This document shows positions 44,644 through 52,765 of a DNA stretch of 64,000 nucleotides, piece by piece. The first letter of the stretch is position 1, and every line of letters begins with the position of its first letter. The position numbers were made by a program, and so were the translations under genes. The DNA lies in contig NZ_JBFRBB010000003.1 in NCBI RefSeq assembly GCF_040932035.1, forward strand, positions 558,001 through 622,000, read 5' to 3'. The notes under the pieces were generated by a model. That model had not been told where the DNA came from and did no database searches. It saw only the letters and a list, made by a program, of their open reading frames with translations. The stretch comes from Hoeflea_A sp040932035 (lineage in GTDB: Bacteria > Pseudomonadota > Alphaproteobacteria > Rhizobiales > Rhizobiaceae).

Positions 44644-45429
44644 TTGGCAGACTTTCAATGCAATGGATTGCTGATTGATATTTCCGGCGTTGTCGTCGAG
44701 GGAAAAGATCGCCCGATTGACGGGTCGCTGGAAGCCATGGCGCGTATCGAGCAAAGCGGCGTACCCTATCTCTTTGCAACCAACACGACGAGCCGGCCCC
44801 GAACGGAAATAGCGCGGGAGCTCAGATCGGCGGGTTTTGCTGTGTCCAGCGAAAGCAGGATCCTCACGCCCTTCCAGGTGGCGCAGACAATCTGTGCCGA
44901 CAAGGGTCTCAATCCCCTATGCCTGGTTCGCAAGAGCGTTGCGGCGGAAATCGATACCGATCCGGGCAGGCCTTATAACGCCGTCGTTGTTGGCGATCTC
45001 GGAGATGAATTGACAAGCCATCTTTTGGAGGAGGCCTTTGAGGCAATTCACAATGGTGCGGTCTTTTTGGCCCTGGCCAAAAACAGGGACTACGTTGGCC
45101 CTAGTGGCAAACTGATTCCCGACATGGGACTTGTCGTTGCCGGGCTGGAATATTCCACAAATTCTGAGGCGACAATCCTCGGCAAGCCGAATGCCCTGTT
45201 CTTTGATGCGGCCCTGAAGCTGATGGGCGTTGTTGCCGGCGAATGCGTCATGATCGGCGATGATCTGGAAGCCGATGTGATCGGTGCCGTATCGCAAGGC
45301 ATGCACGCTGTTCTGGTGGAAACGGGCAAATTCAGGGCTGAATGGGCTGCAAAAGCGGGGGAATACGGAATAGCGGTAGCCCCAAATCTGAAGCACGCTC
45401 TCGATCTGCCGCTGCTTTCAGGCTTGTAA
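44644..45429 (+). CDS. HAD-IIA family phosphatase, LHPP-like
   Basis: A 261-residue HAD hydrolase. Motif I reads LLIDISGVVVEG, with serine at the position of the usual second aspartate, as in LHPP/TIGR01458 proteins. ATNTTSRP is motif II, and MIGDDLEADVIGA is motif IV. The only plausible start is a TTG at 44644 with AAGGA just upstream. A 105-nt gap separates it from the Dabb gene, so it may have its own promoter. Dephosphorylation of a phosphosugar or phospho-amino acid is possible. Confidence 0.83.
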   Translation: MADFQCNGLLIDISGVVVEGKDRPIDGSLEAMARIEQSGVPYLFATNTTSRPRTEIARELRSAGFAVSSESRILTPFQVAQTICADKGLNPLCLVRKSVAAEIDTDPGRPYNAVVVGDLGDELTSHLLEEAFEAIHNGAVFLALAKNRDYVGPSGKLIPDMGLVVAGLEYSTNSEATILGKPNALFFDAALKLMGVVAGECVMIGDDLEADVIGAVSQGMHAVLVETGKFRAEWAAKAGEYGIAVAPNLKHALDLPLLSGL

Positions 45430-45464
45430 ATTCAGAATTCGCCGCTCCGAGGCTGAAGGGTGCG

Positions 45465-46535
45465 TTATGGCTGCGCCTTTGCAAAAGGCGCAATTCCGCT
45501 TCCCAGCACCAGGTGGGTGGCTATGGCGCCCACCCACATGAAAAAGACGGCTGCCCAGGCGGTGACTGCAAGAATGGCTCCACCGGAGACACCGGATCCC
45601 ACAGCGCATCCACCGGCCAGCATTGCACCGAAACCCATGAGTGCCGCGCCTATGAGATACCGTTCCATCGGCACTTCGGAGCCGAACCGCTGAATGCGGA
45701 ATTCGGCCGAAATAAAAGCCATGACGGCAGCCCCCAGGAAGACGCCCGGCACCAGCCCGATACCGAAACTCATGGTCAGTTCCCGGCTGTTGACCAGACC
45801 CATCAGCGTATCGGTGGCAGGGCCTGTAAATGTAACGCTGGAGATCGGAACGGGTTCGAAGGAAATCTGCGAAATGTGGTAGGTCGCAACCCAGCCGAGA
45901 GCAACGGCAAGTCCGACGCAAACGGCTGCTAATGTGCGTGTCCACTGGTTGCCGCGATATGCCGCCAGGGTGATGGATGCCGCCAATATCACAATCGATA
46001 TAAAAATCGCACCGGCGCTGTCGAGATCCACCCAGTTGAGCAGATTGCGCAGGCTGCCGCCATCGATCAGCCAGATGGAGCCGAGTTTTTCGCGTGCCGG
46101 AGCCAGGATGCCGCGCAGGCTTGCCTGCGCAACAAGTGTCAGCACCAGCCCGGTAACAAGTGCGCGCAGATTACCGGTCGCCGAAAGGACCAGCAGACGG
46201 CTGGCGCATCCACGGGCCAGTATCATGCCGACGCCGAACATCAGGCCCCCGATCACGGCGCCGGAGATGCTGCCTGTTGCTGCAAGTTGTCTTGCGTTGG
46301 AGACGTCAAGGAAACCAAGGGCTATTGAGGCCTGAGTGGACACGACAGCTGCGGAAAAGGTAATGAGCCATACCGCAAAACGTGCGCCGAATTCGCCGTC
46401 GCCCACTTCGGCGGCCGCCGCTCGCAGACAGAACCGTGAATGCTGCGCCGACGCACCGAAAAACACGCCGACCGCCAGGCCAGCGAGCAACAGGACCGAT
46501 CCATCGCCGATCGTGTCGATGAGATATTCCAGCAT
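45465..46535 (-). CDS. YeeE/YedE family membrane transporter (TsuA-like)
   Basis: A 356-residue membrane protein with two YeeE/YedE repeats and about nine helices. The conserved cysteines are in HSRFCLRAA, ILARGCASRL and MLAGGCAVGSG; the analogous residues carry thiosulfate through TsuA. It probably imports thiosulfate or another sulfur compound. The ATG at 46535 was chosen because the TTG at 46571 would place a GntR-type palindrome inside the coding region; neither has a strong ribosome site. It is convergent with the HAD gene. Confidence 0.82.
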   Translation of the reverse strand: MLEYLIDTIGDGSVLLLAGLAVGVFFGASAQHSRFCLRAAAAEVGDGEFGARFAVWLITFSAAVVSTQASIALGFLDVSNARQLAATGSISGAVIGGLMFGVGMILARGCASRLLVLSATGNLRALVTGLVLTLVAQASLRGILAPAREKLGSIWLIDGGSLRNLLNWVDLDSAGAIFISIVILAASITLAAYRGNQWTRTLAAVCVGLAVALGWVATYHISQISFEPVPISSVTFTGPATDTLMGLVNSRELTMSFGIGLVPGVFLGAAVMAFISAEFRIQRFGSEVPMERYLIGAALMGFGAMLAGGCAVGSGVSGGAILAVTAWAAVFFMWVGAIATHLVLGSGIAPFAKAQP

Positions 46536-46541
46536 TGGCGA

Positions 46542-46565
46542 ATCCAAATGGTCTGACCATTGGAT
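46542..46565. promoter_or_regulatory. FadR/GntR-type palindrome at the transporter start
   Basis: Core TGGTCTGACCA (46549-46559) within a nearly perfect 24-bp dyad: ATCCAAATGGT on the left pairs with ACCATTGGAT on the right, with one bulged base. It ends 6 bp before the YeeE/YedE ATG, so binding would block initiation. It matches the TGGT-N3-ACCA sites in front of the neighbouring sugar genes. Confidence 0.6.
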
Positions 46566-46662
46566 AGCCAATTCAAACGCGGCTGTAGTTGACGCATGTC
46601 AAGCCGCGACCGCGTGCCGCTTATGTACCGGTTGGATCCGCCTGCGTGACGCTGTAGCTCCG

Positions 46663-47718
46663 TCAGCCGATGCCCAGCATCCTGCGGTTGGCAGCCTCAT
46701 CCGTATCGCCACCGGCAAAATCGTCGAAAGCCCGCTCGGTGACGCGAATGATGTGATCCTTGACGAATTGTGCACCTTCGCGCGCTCCGTCTTCGGGATG
46801 CTTGATCGCGCATTCCCACTCGACCACGGCCCAGCCGTCGAAATCGTTGGCGGCCATTTTTGAAAACACCGCGGCAAAATCCACTTGTCCGTCTCCGAGC
46901 GAGCGGAAGCGGCCGGCCCGGTCGATCCATTTCTGATAGCCTGAATAGACGCCCTGGCGGCCGGTCGGATTGAACTCCGCATCCTTGACGTGAAACATGC
47001 GGATGCGATCCTTGTAGATGTCGATATTGTCAAGATAATCAAGGCACTGAAGCACGTAGTGCGACGGATCGTAGAGCATGTTGCAGCGCCGGTGATTGCC
47101 GGTTCGTTCGAGGAACATTTCAAACGTCACGCCGTCATGCAGGTCTTCGCCGGGGTGGATTTCGTAGCACACGTCGACACCCATTTCGTCGGCGTGATCG
47201 AGGATCGGTCTCCAGCGGTCGGCAAGTTCGTCAAAGGCCGATTCAATCAGGCCCTGGGGGCGTTGCGGCCAGGGATAGAGAAAAGGCCAGGCGAGCGCGC
47301 CCGAAAATGTCGCATGGGCTCCGATCCCCAGATTTCGCGATGCGGTGAGCGCCTTTTTCACCTGGTCGACCGCCCATTCCTGGCGGGCCTTGGGATTGTT
47401 GTGCACATGCGGGGCGGCAAAGCCGTCGAAGGCTTCGTCATAGACCGGATGTACCGCGACAAGCTGACCTTGCAGATGGGTGGAGAGTTCGGTGATTTCG
47501 ACGCCGTTTTCTGCGGCCATGCCCTTCAGTTCATCGCAATAGTCCTTGGATGAAGCGGCTTTTTCGAGATCCACCAGACGCCCGTCCCAGCTTGGCAGCT
47601 GCACACCCTTATAGCCGATATCCGCGGCCCATTTTGTAATGCTGTCCCATGTGTCGAACGGCGCCTCATCGCCGGCAAACTGCGCCAGAAACAGCGCTGG
47701 TCCCTTGATCGTGCGCAT
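46663..47718 (-). CDS. Sugar phosphate isomerase/epimerase family TIM barrel
   Basis: A 351-residue xylose isomerase-like TIM barrel. Metal ligands are suggested by the glutamate in VCYEIHPGEDLHDG, the aspartate/histidine in MLYDPSHYVLQ, the histidine in MFHVKDAEF and the glutamate in AVVEWECAIKHPE. A histidine-rich stretch, AAPHVHNNPKARQEW, follows the second strand. It lies 41 bp downstream of another epimerase gene on the same strand and probably shares its transcript. Isomerisation, epimerisation or dehydration of a sugar or sugar acid is the likely activity. Confidence 0.86.
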   Translation of the reverse strand: MRTIKGPALFLAQFAGDEAPFDTWDSITKWAADIGYKGVQLPSWDGRLVDLEKAASSKDYCDELKGMAAENGVEITELSTHLQGQLVAVHPVYDEAFDGFAAPHVHNNPKARQEWAVDQVKKALTASRNLGIGAHATFSGALAWPFLYPWPQRPQGLIESAFDELADRWRPILDHADEMGVDVCYEIHPGEDLHDGVTFEMFLERTGNHRRCNMLYDPSHYVLQCLDYLDNIDIYKDRIRMFHVKDAEFNPTGRQGVYSGYQKWIDRAGRFRSLGDGQVDFAAVFSKMAANDFDGWAVVEWECAIKHPEDGAREGAQFVKDHIIRVTERAFDDFAGGDTDEAANRRMLGIG

Positions 47719-47759
47719 GTCGATATCCTTCCTGTTCTTCCTCGCGCCGGCTTGCGGAT

Positions 47760-48623
47760 TTAGCCCCGTTCGAGGCCCGCTTTTTCCATCGACCGGCTGA
47801 TATGCGTGTAACCGTCGTGGCAGACGGCCTCATTGCTTTCTGCAAAATCGCGCCAGACTCGGGTGGCTGCCGCCAGATCGGGTAGGCCACGGCCAAAGCT
47901 CTCGATGGTCAGCCAGTTGTCATAACCCGTTGTTGCAAGGGCGGCATAAAACTCCGGCCAGGGAATATGGCCCCTGCCGGGCACGCCGCGATCATTCTCG
48001 GAAATATGGATGTGGGCGATGTGATCGGCATTTTTGGTCAAGGCGCTATTTGGGTCGGTTTCCTCGATATTGGCGTGGAACGTGTCATACATGGCCCGAA
48101 TATTGGGATGGCCGATCTGACGAACGTGATCACACAGCGCATCCATCGTATTTACCAGATAGCATTCAAAACGATTGACCGCCTCAAGCGCTACGCACAC
48201 GCCATAATTTGAAGCATGTTCGCCGATCTGTCTTTGAGCCTCTACCGATCGGGCCAGTTCGTCTGCTGAAGGGCTCCTGCCGGAGAAGTGGCCGAGTGTT
48301 GAATGCAACGGACCGCACAGCGACCGCGCGCCTACCGCAGCAGCGCACTCGACAGCCCATTTGACATAATCGACGCCGGCCCTGCGTTCCATCGCATCGG
48401 ATGAAATCGGATTTTTTTCGGGATTACCAATTGCCGAGGTTGCCGTTCGGTCCAGCCCGATGCGGTCGAGCAATTTCGCCGTCTGTTCGAATTCATAGGG
48501 TGCGCCTTCGAATATCGGAATTTCCACGCCGTCAAAGCCAATCGCTTTGATGGTGCGCAGTATTTCCTCGTGCTCGGGACCAACATTTGTCGTCCACAGA
48601 TACATGCACATCCCGATCTTCAT
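47760..48623 (-). CDS. D-tagatose 3-epimerase-like sugar epimerase
   Basis: A 287-residue TIM barrel of the ketose 3-epimerase type. The ATG at 48623 (MKIGMCMYLW) follows GGAAGG; an extra five codons to 48638 are unlikely. Metal-binding residues are visible in LEAVNRFE, MYDTFHANIEE, HIHISENDRG and LTIESFG. GVPGRGHIPW is the usual substrate loop. A promoter with an overlapping GntR-type site lies upstream, so this is the first gene of a minus-strand unit continuing into the 351-residue isomerase. Confidence 0.87.
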   Translation of the reverse strand: MKIGMCMYLWTTNVGPEHEEILRTIKAIGFDGVEIPIFEGAPYEFEQTAKLLDRIGLDRTATSAIGNPEKNPISSDAMERRAGVDYVKWAVECAAAVGARSLCGPLHSTLGHFSGRSPSADELARSVEAQRQIGEHASNYGVCVALEAVNRFECYLVNTMDALCDHVRQIGHPNIRAMYDTFHANIEETDPNSALTKNADHIAHIHISENDRGVPGRGHIPWPEFYAALATTGYDNWLTIESFGRGLPDLAAATRVWRDFAESNEAVCHDGYTHISRSMEKAGLERG

Positions 48624-48676
48624 TGGCCATCCTTCCAATGCCGACGCAGCGCCCGCTTCAGGAATATCTCTTCAAC

Positions 48677-48706
48677 TGGTCATACCAAATAGACCGTTTC
48701 CGTCAA
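48677..48706 (-). promoter_or_regulatory. Promoter with overlapping GntR-type operator for the minus-strand epimerase unit
   Basis: Reading the minus strand, -35 TTGACG (48706-48701) and -10 TATGAC (48684-48679) are 16 bp apart. The operator TGGTATGACCA (48687-48677) covers the -10. It is 54 bp upstream of the epimerase start. The layout is that of a repressor-controlled sigma-70-like promoter; both calls are by eye. Confidence 0.55.
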
Positions 48707-48841
48707 CTGCATTATCTGCCGGAAAACTGCGCAAATCTAGATGTGAATTTGAAAAAACACATCTTTTGAAGTAAATTTTGCCATAAAAGAGGAGAAATTC
48801 ATCGTTAGCTCGCCACTTGACCTGACGTCAAATTCGGCGCA

Positions 48842-48858
48842 ATCTGGTAGAACCAGAT
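48842..48858. promoter_or_regulatory. GntR-type palindrome upstream of the plus-strand epimerase operon
   Basis: A perfect dyad ATCTGGT-AGA-ACCAGAT (48842-48858), containing TGGT-N3-ACCA. It is 77 bp upstream of the epimerase ATG at 48936, in a 312-bp divergent gap whose only other content is the promoter at 48677-48706 and a TTGAC/GTCAA dyad at 48817-48831. Confidence 0.62.
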
Positions 48859-48935
48859 GACGAATTGCCAAAATGAACTTCGCCATGACCCGGAACAGGG
48901 CCGCTCTAGGGGTGAAGGATCAAGGGAGGAGTGAA

Positions 48936-49823
48936 ATGCACCTGTCGACACACAACTGGATGCGGGCGGAGCCGCTTGATGTGACGCTTAGGCGAATCAA
49001 AGTGTATGGCTATGAAAGCATCGAGATTTCGGGTGAGCCCGAACAGTACGATGTCAACGAGACGCGCGCGCATCTGAAAGAGCATGGCATTCGCTGCTGG
49101 GGTGCGGTGACATTGATGCTCGGAGAGCGGAACCTTGCCGCAAAGGATGAGGGTCAGCGCGCCATGTCGGTGCAATATGTCAAGGACGTCATTACCATGA
49201 TTTCGGAACTCGACGGCGAGGTCCTGACACTGGTCCCGGCCACCGTGGGCAAAGTGGTGCCGGACGCAACACCCGAAGAGGAGTGGAAATGGGTGGTGGA
49301 TGCGACAAAGGAGTGTTTTGCGCACGCCAAATCCCGTGGCGTAAAAATAGCCGTCGAACCGCTGAACCGATTCGAAACCTATCTGTTCAACCGGTGTGCA
49401 CAGGCCCTTGCGCTGGCGGATGCGGTTGATCCCGAATGCGGGGTCTGCCTTGACGCATTTCACATCAATATCGAGGAATCCGACATTTATGACGCGATAC
49501 GACTGGCAGGCAACCGGCTGTTCGATTTCCACGTTGCTGACAACAACCGTTTTGCTGCCGGTCTTGGACATCTCGACTGGGCAAAGATCGTCGGTACGCT
49601 CAAGGAAGTCGGATATGACGGCGCACTGACCAATGAATTCGTGGCGCCGGTGGACCGGACGCCGGCTGCCATGTTCCCGGACATGGTGGAAAAGAACCCG
49701 GTCGATATTTCTCCCGAACAACTGAAATTTATCGAAGACCACGGCTCCAGCCTGCTGTCGGAGGAATTCTATAGCGACCAGATGCGGATAACGGCGGAGA
49801 CGCTCTTGCCGCTGATGAAGTAA
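48936..49823 (+). CDS. Sugar epimerase/isomerase, D-tagatose 3-epimerase-like TIM barrel
   Basis: A 295-residue relative of the ketose 3-epimerases. The ATG at 48936 has a near-ideal GGGAGGAG site; a longer frame from 48873 has none. Metal and substrate residues appear in AVEPLNRFETYLFN, CLDAFHINIEE, FHVADNNRFAAGLGHLDW and TNEFVAP. It faces the minus-strand epimerase across a divergent promoter with two GntR-type sites. It precedes a mandelate racemase-family gene after a hairpin. Confidence 0.87.
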   Translation: MHLSTHNWMRAEPLDVTLRRIKVYGYESIEISGEPEQYDVNETRAHLKEHGIRCWGAVTLMLGERNLAAKDEGQRAMSVQYVKDVITMISELDGEVLTLVPATVGKVVPDATPEEEWKWVVDATKECFAHAKSRGVKIAVEPLNRFETYLFNRCAQALALADAVDPECGVCLDAFHINIEESDIYDAIRLAGNRLFDFHVADNNRFAAGLGHLDWAKIVGTLKEVGYDGALTNEFVAPVDRTPAAMFPDMVEKNPVDISPEQLKFIEDHGSSLLSEEFYSDQMRITAETLLPLMK

Positions 49824-49839
49824 CCCGCAATCTGGCTGC

Positions 49840-49872
49840 CCCCCGGCGCGTTACCTCCCGTAGCGCCGGGGG
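49840..49872 (+). terminator. GC hairpin after the plus-strand epimerase gene
   Basis: CCCCCGGCGC (49840-49849) and GCGCCGGGGG (49863-49872) form a perfect 10-bp stem with a 13-nt loop. No T-run follows, so it may be a weak terminator or an mRNA-stabilising structure before the racemase-family gene. Confidence 0.55.
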
Positions 49873-49899
49873 CCATGGCTCATTGCTTCAGGAGTACCA

Positions 49900-51069
49900 A
49901 TGCGCATTTCTTCGGTTCACGCCTGGTGGGTGCAAATCCCGATAAAAACGGCCGAACAGCACATCAGTGATTTCGGCCGAATGAAAACCTTCGACGCCGC
50001 TATATTGAAGATCGAGACCGATGACGGGATCGTCGGATGGGGAGAGGGTAAAAACGCCGCCGGCAGCGCCGGGCACTACGGCTCGCTGGTTCATTTGCTG
50101 AACAACGAAATCGGACCGAAAATCATCGGCCGCGATCCGGCGGACATCACATTCATCTGGGAGGATCTTTATAACGGCGTGCGCAGCCGGAAGGCTGCGA
50201 TGGCCGGTCACGCTATGCCTGAACTGGCACGCCGCGGTCTGACGGTGGCGGCGATCAGCGCCGTCGATATCGCGCTTTGGGATATACTTGGAAAATCAAG
50301 GGGGGAGCCTGTCTGGAAGCTGCTGGGCGGGCGCAAGTCCGACCGGTTGCCGGCTTACGCCTCGGGTGGCTGGGCAAAGGAGGACAAGATTGGGGAACAG
50401 CTCCTTGCCTATGTGGAAGATGGCGGTTTCAGAGCCGTCAAAATGCGGGTTGGCGCCATGGACGGTCCGCCGCACGTATCGGCTGCGCGGGTCAAGGCCG
50501 CGCGGGCCGCGCTCGGGCCCGATATCGCGATCATGGTGGATGCCCACGGCACCTATACGGTGTCCGATGCGAAGCGTTTTGCGCACCAGGTTGCCGATTG
50601 CGACCTCGCATGGTTCGAGGAGCCGATAATCGCGGATGACAAACCCGGCATAGCCGATCTGCGTTCGGCAACGCATATTCCGATAGCCACGGGAGAAGGC
50701 GAGGCAACCCGCTATGCCTTCCGCGATATTGTGGTTCGCAGGGCTGCCGATATCCTGCAGCCGGATCCGGCCTTTTGCGGTGGTATTTCTGAGGCGATGC
50801 GGATAGGTTCCCTGGCAAGCGCCTTCAATTTAAGATTGGCGCCTCATCTTTGGGCGGGAGCACCTTGTTTTTTTGCAGGTCTTCATATTTGCGCGGCCTC
50901 GCCGGCGAGCTTTACGGTGGAGTATTCGCTGGGTGCCAATCCGATGATTCACGATATTGTTCAGGAAGATGTGAAGGTTGAGGACGGTAATATCGCCATA
51001 CCGGAGGCTCCGGGCCTCGGTCTGACGATGAACGAAGATATGATCAAGGCTCACGCTGTAACCGAATGA
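49900..51069 (+). CDS. Mandelate racemase/muconate lactonizing enzyme family protein, probable sugar-acid dehydratase
   Basis: A 389-residue enolase-superfamily enzyme. Metal ligands are D214 in MVDAHGTY, E240 in WFEEPI and E266 in ATGEGE. The His-Asp dyad is H316 in LAPHLWAG with D289 in LQPDP. The second-strand motif is K181-M-R183, arginine replacing the second lysine of true mandelate racemase. That favours a dehydratase using the His-Asp dyad over a two-base racemase (inference). ATGA overlap with the GntR gene places regulator and enzyme in one unit. Confidence 0.88.
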   Translation: MRISSVHAWWVQIPIKTAEQHISDFGRMKTFDAAILKIETDDGIVGWGEGKNAAGSAGHYGSLVHLLNNEIGPKIIGRDPADITFIWEDLYNGVRSRKAAMAGHAMPELARRGLTVAAISAVDIALWDILGKSRGEPVWKLLGGRKSDRLPAYASGGWAKEDKIGEQLLAYVEDGGFRAVKMRVGAMDGPPHVSAARVKAARAALGPDIAIMVDAHGTYTVSDAKRFAHQVADCDLAWFEEPIIADDKPGIADLRSATHIPIATGEGEATRYAFRDIVVRRAADILQPDPAFCGGISEAMRIGSLASAFNLRLAPHLWAGAPCFFAGLHICAASPASFTVEYSLGANPMIHDIVQEDVKVEDGNIAIPEAPGLGLTMNEDMIKAHAVTE

Positions 51070-51770
51070 CCATGCAGAAAGACGCATTTCTCCCCAACCT
51101 GACCGCCCATATTGTCGAGGCGGCAAAAAACAATGACGGCAAGGCTCCCTCCGAGCGCGAACTGGCCGATCATTTTACCGTCAGCCGCGGGCAGGTGCGC
51201 GAAGCTCTTGCCATATTGGAAGCCATGCAGGTTGTGGAGCGCCGGGCGAAATCCGGAATCTATCTGAATGAAGCACATTCGGGCATCGAAGCGATGGCGT
51301 TTTTCGCCCGAGCCGGAATTCCGCTGGAGCCTAAGCAGATTTACGAGGCGGTGGAAGTCCGCAAGATCCATGAGATCAAGGCGGCCGAAATGGCGGCGGA
51401 ACGGGCGACTGAAGAAAATTACGAGCGCCTGCGCGAAATCCTGGAAGAATCGGAAAAACGCATTTCAGAGGGACTGGGATTGTGGGAACTGGATCATGAT
51501 TTCCATCTGGAGATTGTCAGGGCGACCCAGAACACAGTGTTTTACAATATCTGTACGACCTTCTACGCCCTCAGTGAAAAACGGCTGCCGATCTATTTTC
51601 AAAAGCCTGAGCGCAACAAACAGTCCCATCTTGAACACCAGCAGATTTTCGATGCGCTCGTCAGCCGTGACGGCGTCCTTGCACGCGCGCTTATGAACAC
51701 GCATCTGCGCGGTGCGCAGAGCTACTGGACGGAACTGTTCGAATCCCAGGCCGACAGTGCGGAAAGCTGA
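51066..51770 (+). CDS. GntR-family transcriptional regulator, FadR/FCD subfamily
   Basis: A 234-residue regulator. The winged helix-turn-helix occupies about residues 10-70 (PSERELADHFTVSRGQVREAL), followed by an all-helical FCD ligand domain. Residues typical of its metal site are in ELDHDFHLEI and HLEHQQIFDALV. It overlaps the racemase-family gene by ATGA and precedes the dehydrogenase gene by 8 nt. FadR-type GntR proteins bind TGGT-N3-ACCA-like dyads, and three such sites occur at 46549, 48677 and 48845. It is therefore the likely repressor of this sugar-acid module. Confidence 0.88.
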   Translation: MTMQKDAFLPNLTAHIVEAAKNNDGKAPSERELADHFTVSRGQVREALAILEAMQVVERRAKSGIYLNEAHSGIEAMAFFARAGIPLEPKQIYEAVEVRKIHEIKAAEMAAERATEENYERLREILEESEKRISEGLGLWELDHDFHLEIVRATQNTVFYNICTTFYALSEKRLPIYFQKPERNKQSHLEHQQIFDALVSRDGVLARALMNTHLRGAQSYWTELFESQADSAES

Positions 51771-51778
51771 GTACGCCC

Positions 51779-52765
51779 ATGGCTGCCGCACCGCTGATAT
51801 TTTCTACACACACGCTTCATCCGAAAGTGACATTTGACCTGCAGGCGATGGGGTCGCTCAAAATTGCAAGCGCGCCGACACCAGAGGCCATCATGGCCGA
51901 AAGCGCCGGCGCGGAAATCATCATCGTGCGGGCGCCGATCGATCCTGAAATTGTCGGGCGGGAGCGGTTGCTGAAAGCCATGATCCGGCACGGAGCGGGC
52001 CTCGACATGATCCCCGTCGATACGGCAACGGAGGCCGGCGTGCTCGTTGCAAATGTCCCGGGCGTCAATGCCGTGACCGTTGCGGAACACGTCATCTGGT
52101 CTAGCCTGGCGCTGCTGCGGCAACATCCGCGGGTCAATGGCGACCTGCGCTCGACCGGCTGGGAAGCCGGGCGCCGCCACAGCAATTCAGGCCGCGAGCT
52201 CAGCGGCCGGACACTCGGCATCGTTGGAATGGGCAATGTGGGAAGGGCCCTCTATAACATCGCCCGAAATGGTTTTGGCATGCGTGTTTTGACCCGCACG
52301 CGCACGCCGGAAAAGGTTCCGGATGGAGCATCGTCCGTGTCATTTTCCGAGCTGCTTTCGCAATCCGATATCCTGGCGCTTTGCTGCCCGCTGACGCCGC
52401 AGACCGTGGGGCTGATCGATGCGGCCGCACTGGCACGGATGAAAAATGGTGCCGTGCTGATCAATGTTTCGCGCGGTGCAGTGGTTGAGGAAGAACCATT
52501 GATCGATGCGTTGAAGTCAAACCGGTTGGGCGGGGCGGCACTGGACGTCTTCAGTGCACAGCCACTGCCACCCGACCATCCACTGTTCTCCCTCGACAAC
52601 GTCATCTTGACGCCGCATATGGCCGGGATCACCGAGGAAAGCATGCTGCGCATGGGCGAGGGGGTCGTTCACGAGGTGCGGCGGATCATCGAGGGCGATT
52701 TGCCCGTGAACCTCGTCAATCCGGATGCCGTGACACTTTATAGGTCGCGGTTTGCCGGTTCCTGA
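51779..52765 (+). CDS. D-isomer-specific 2-hydroxyacid dehydrogenase
   Basis: A 328-residue NAD(P)-dependent dehydrogenase. The dinucleotide motif is GIVGMGNVGRAL, the substrate-binding arginine is in NVSRGAVVEEE, and the catalytic histidine in TPHMAGITEES. The phosphoglycerate dehydrogenase-like N-domain lacks an ACT domain, so a serine-biosynthetic role is unlikely. It is the last gene of the GntR-controlled sugar-acid unit and would reduce or oxidise a 2-oxo/2-hydroxy acid such as glyoxylate, hydroxypyruvate or a keto-sugar acid. Confidence 0.88.
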   Translation: MAAAPLIFSTHTLHPKVTFDLQAMGSLKIASAPTPEAIMAESAGAEIIIVRAPIDPEIVGRERLLKAMIRHGAGLDMIPVDTATEAGVLVANVPGVNAVTVAEHVIWSSLALLRQHPRVNGDLRSTGWEAGRRHSNSGRELSGRTLGIVGMGNVGRALYNIARNGFGMRVLTRTRTPEKVPDGASSVSFSELLSQSDILALCCPLTPQTVGLIDAAALARMKNGAVLINVSRGAVVEEEPLIDALKSNRLGGAALDVFSAQPLPPDHPLFSLDNVILTPHMAGITEESMLRMGEGVVHEVRRIIEGDLPVNLVNPDAVTLYRSRFAGS

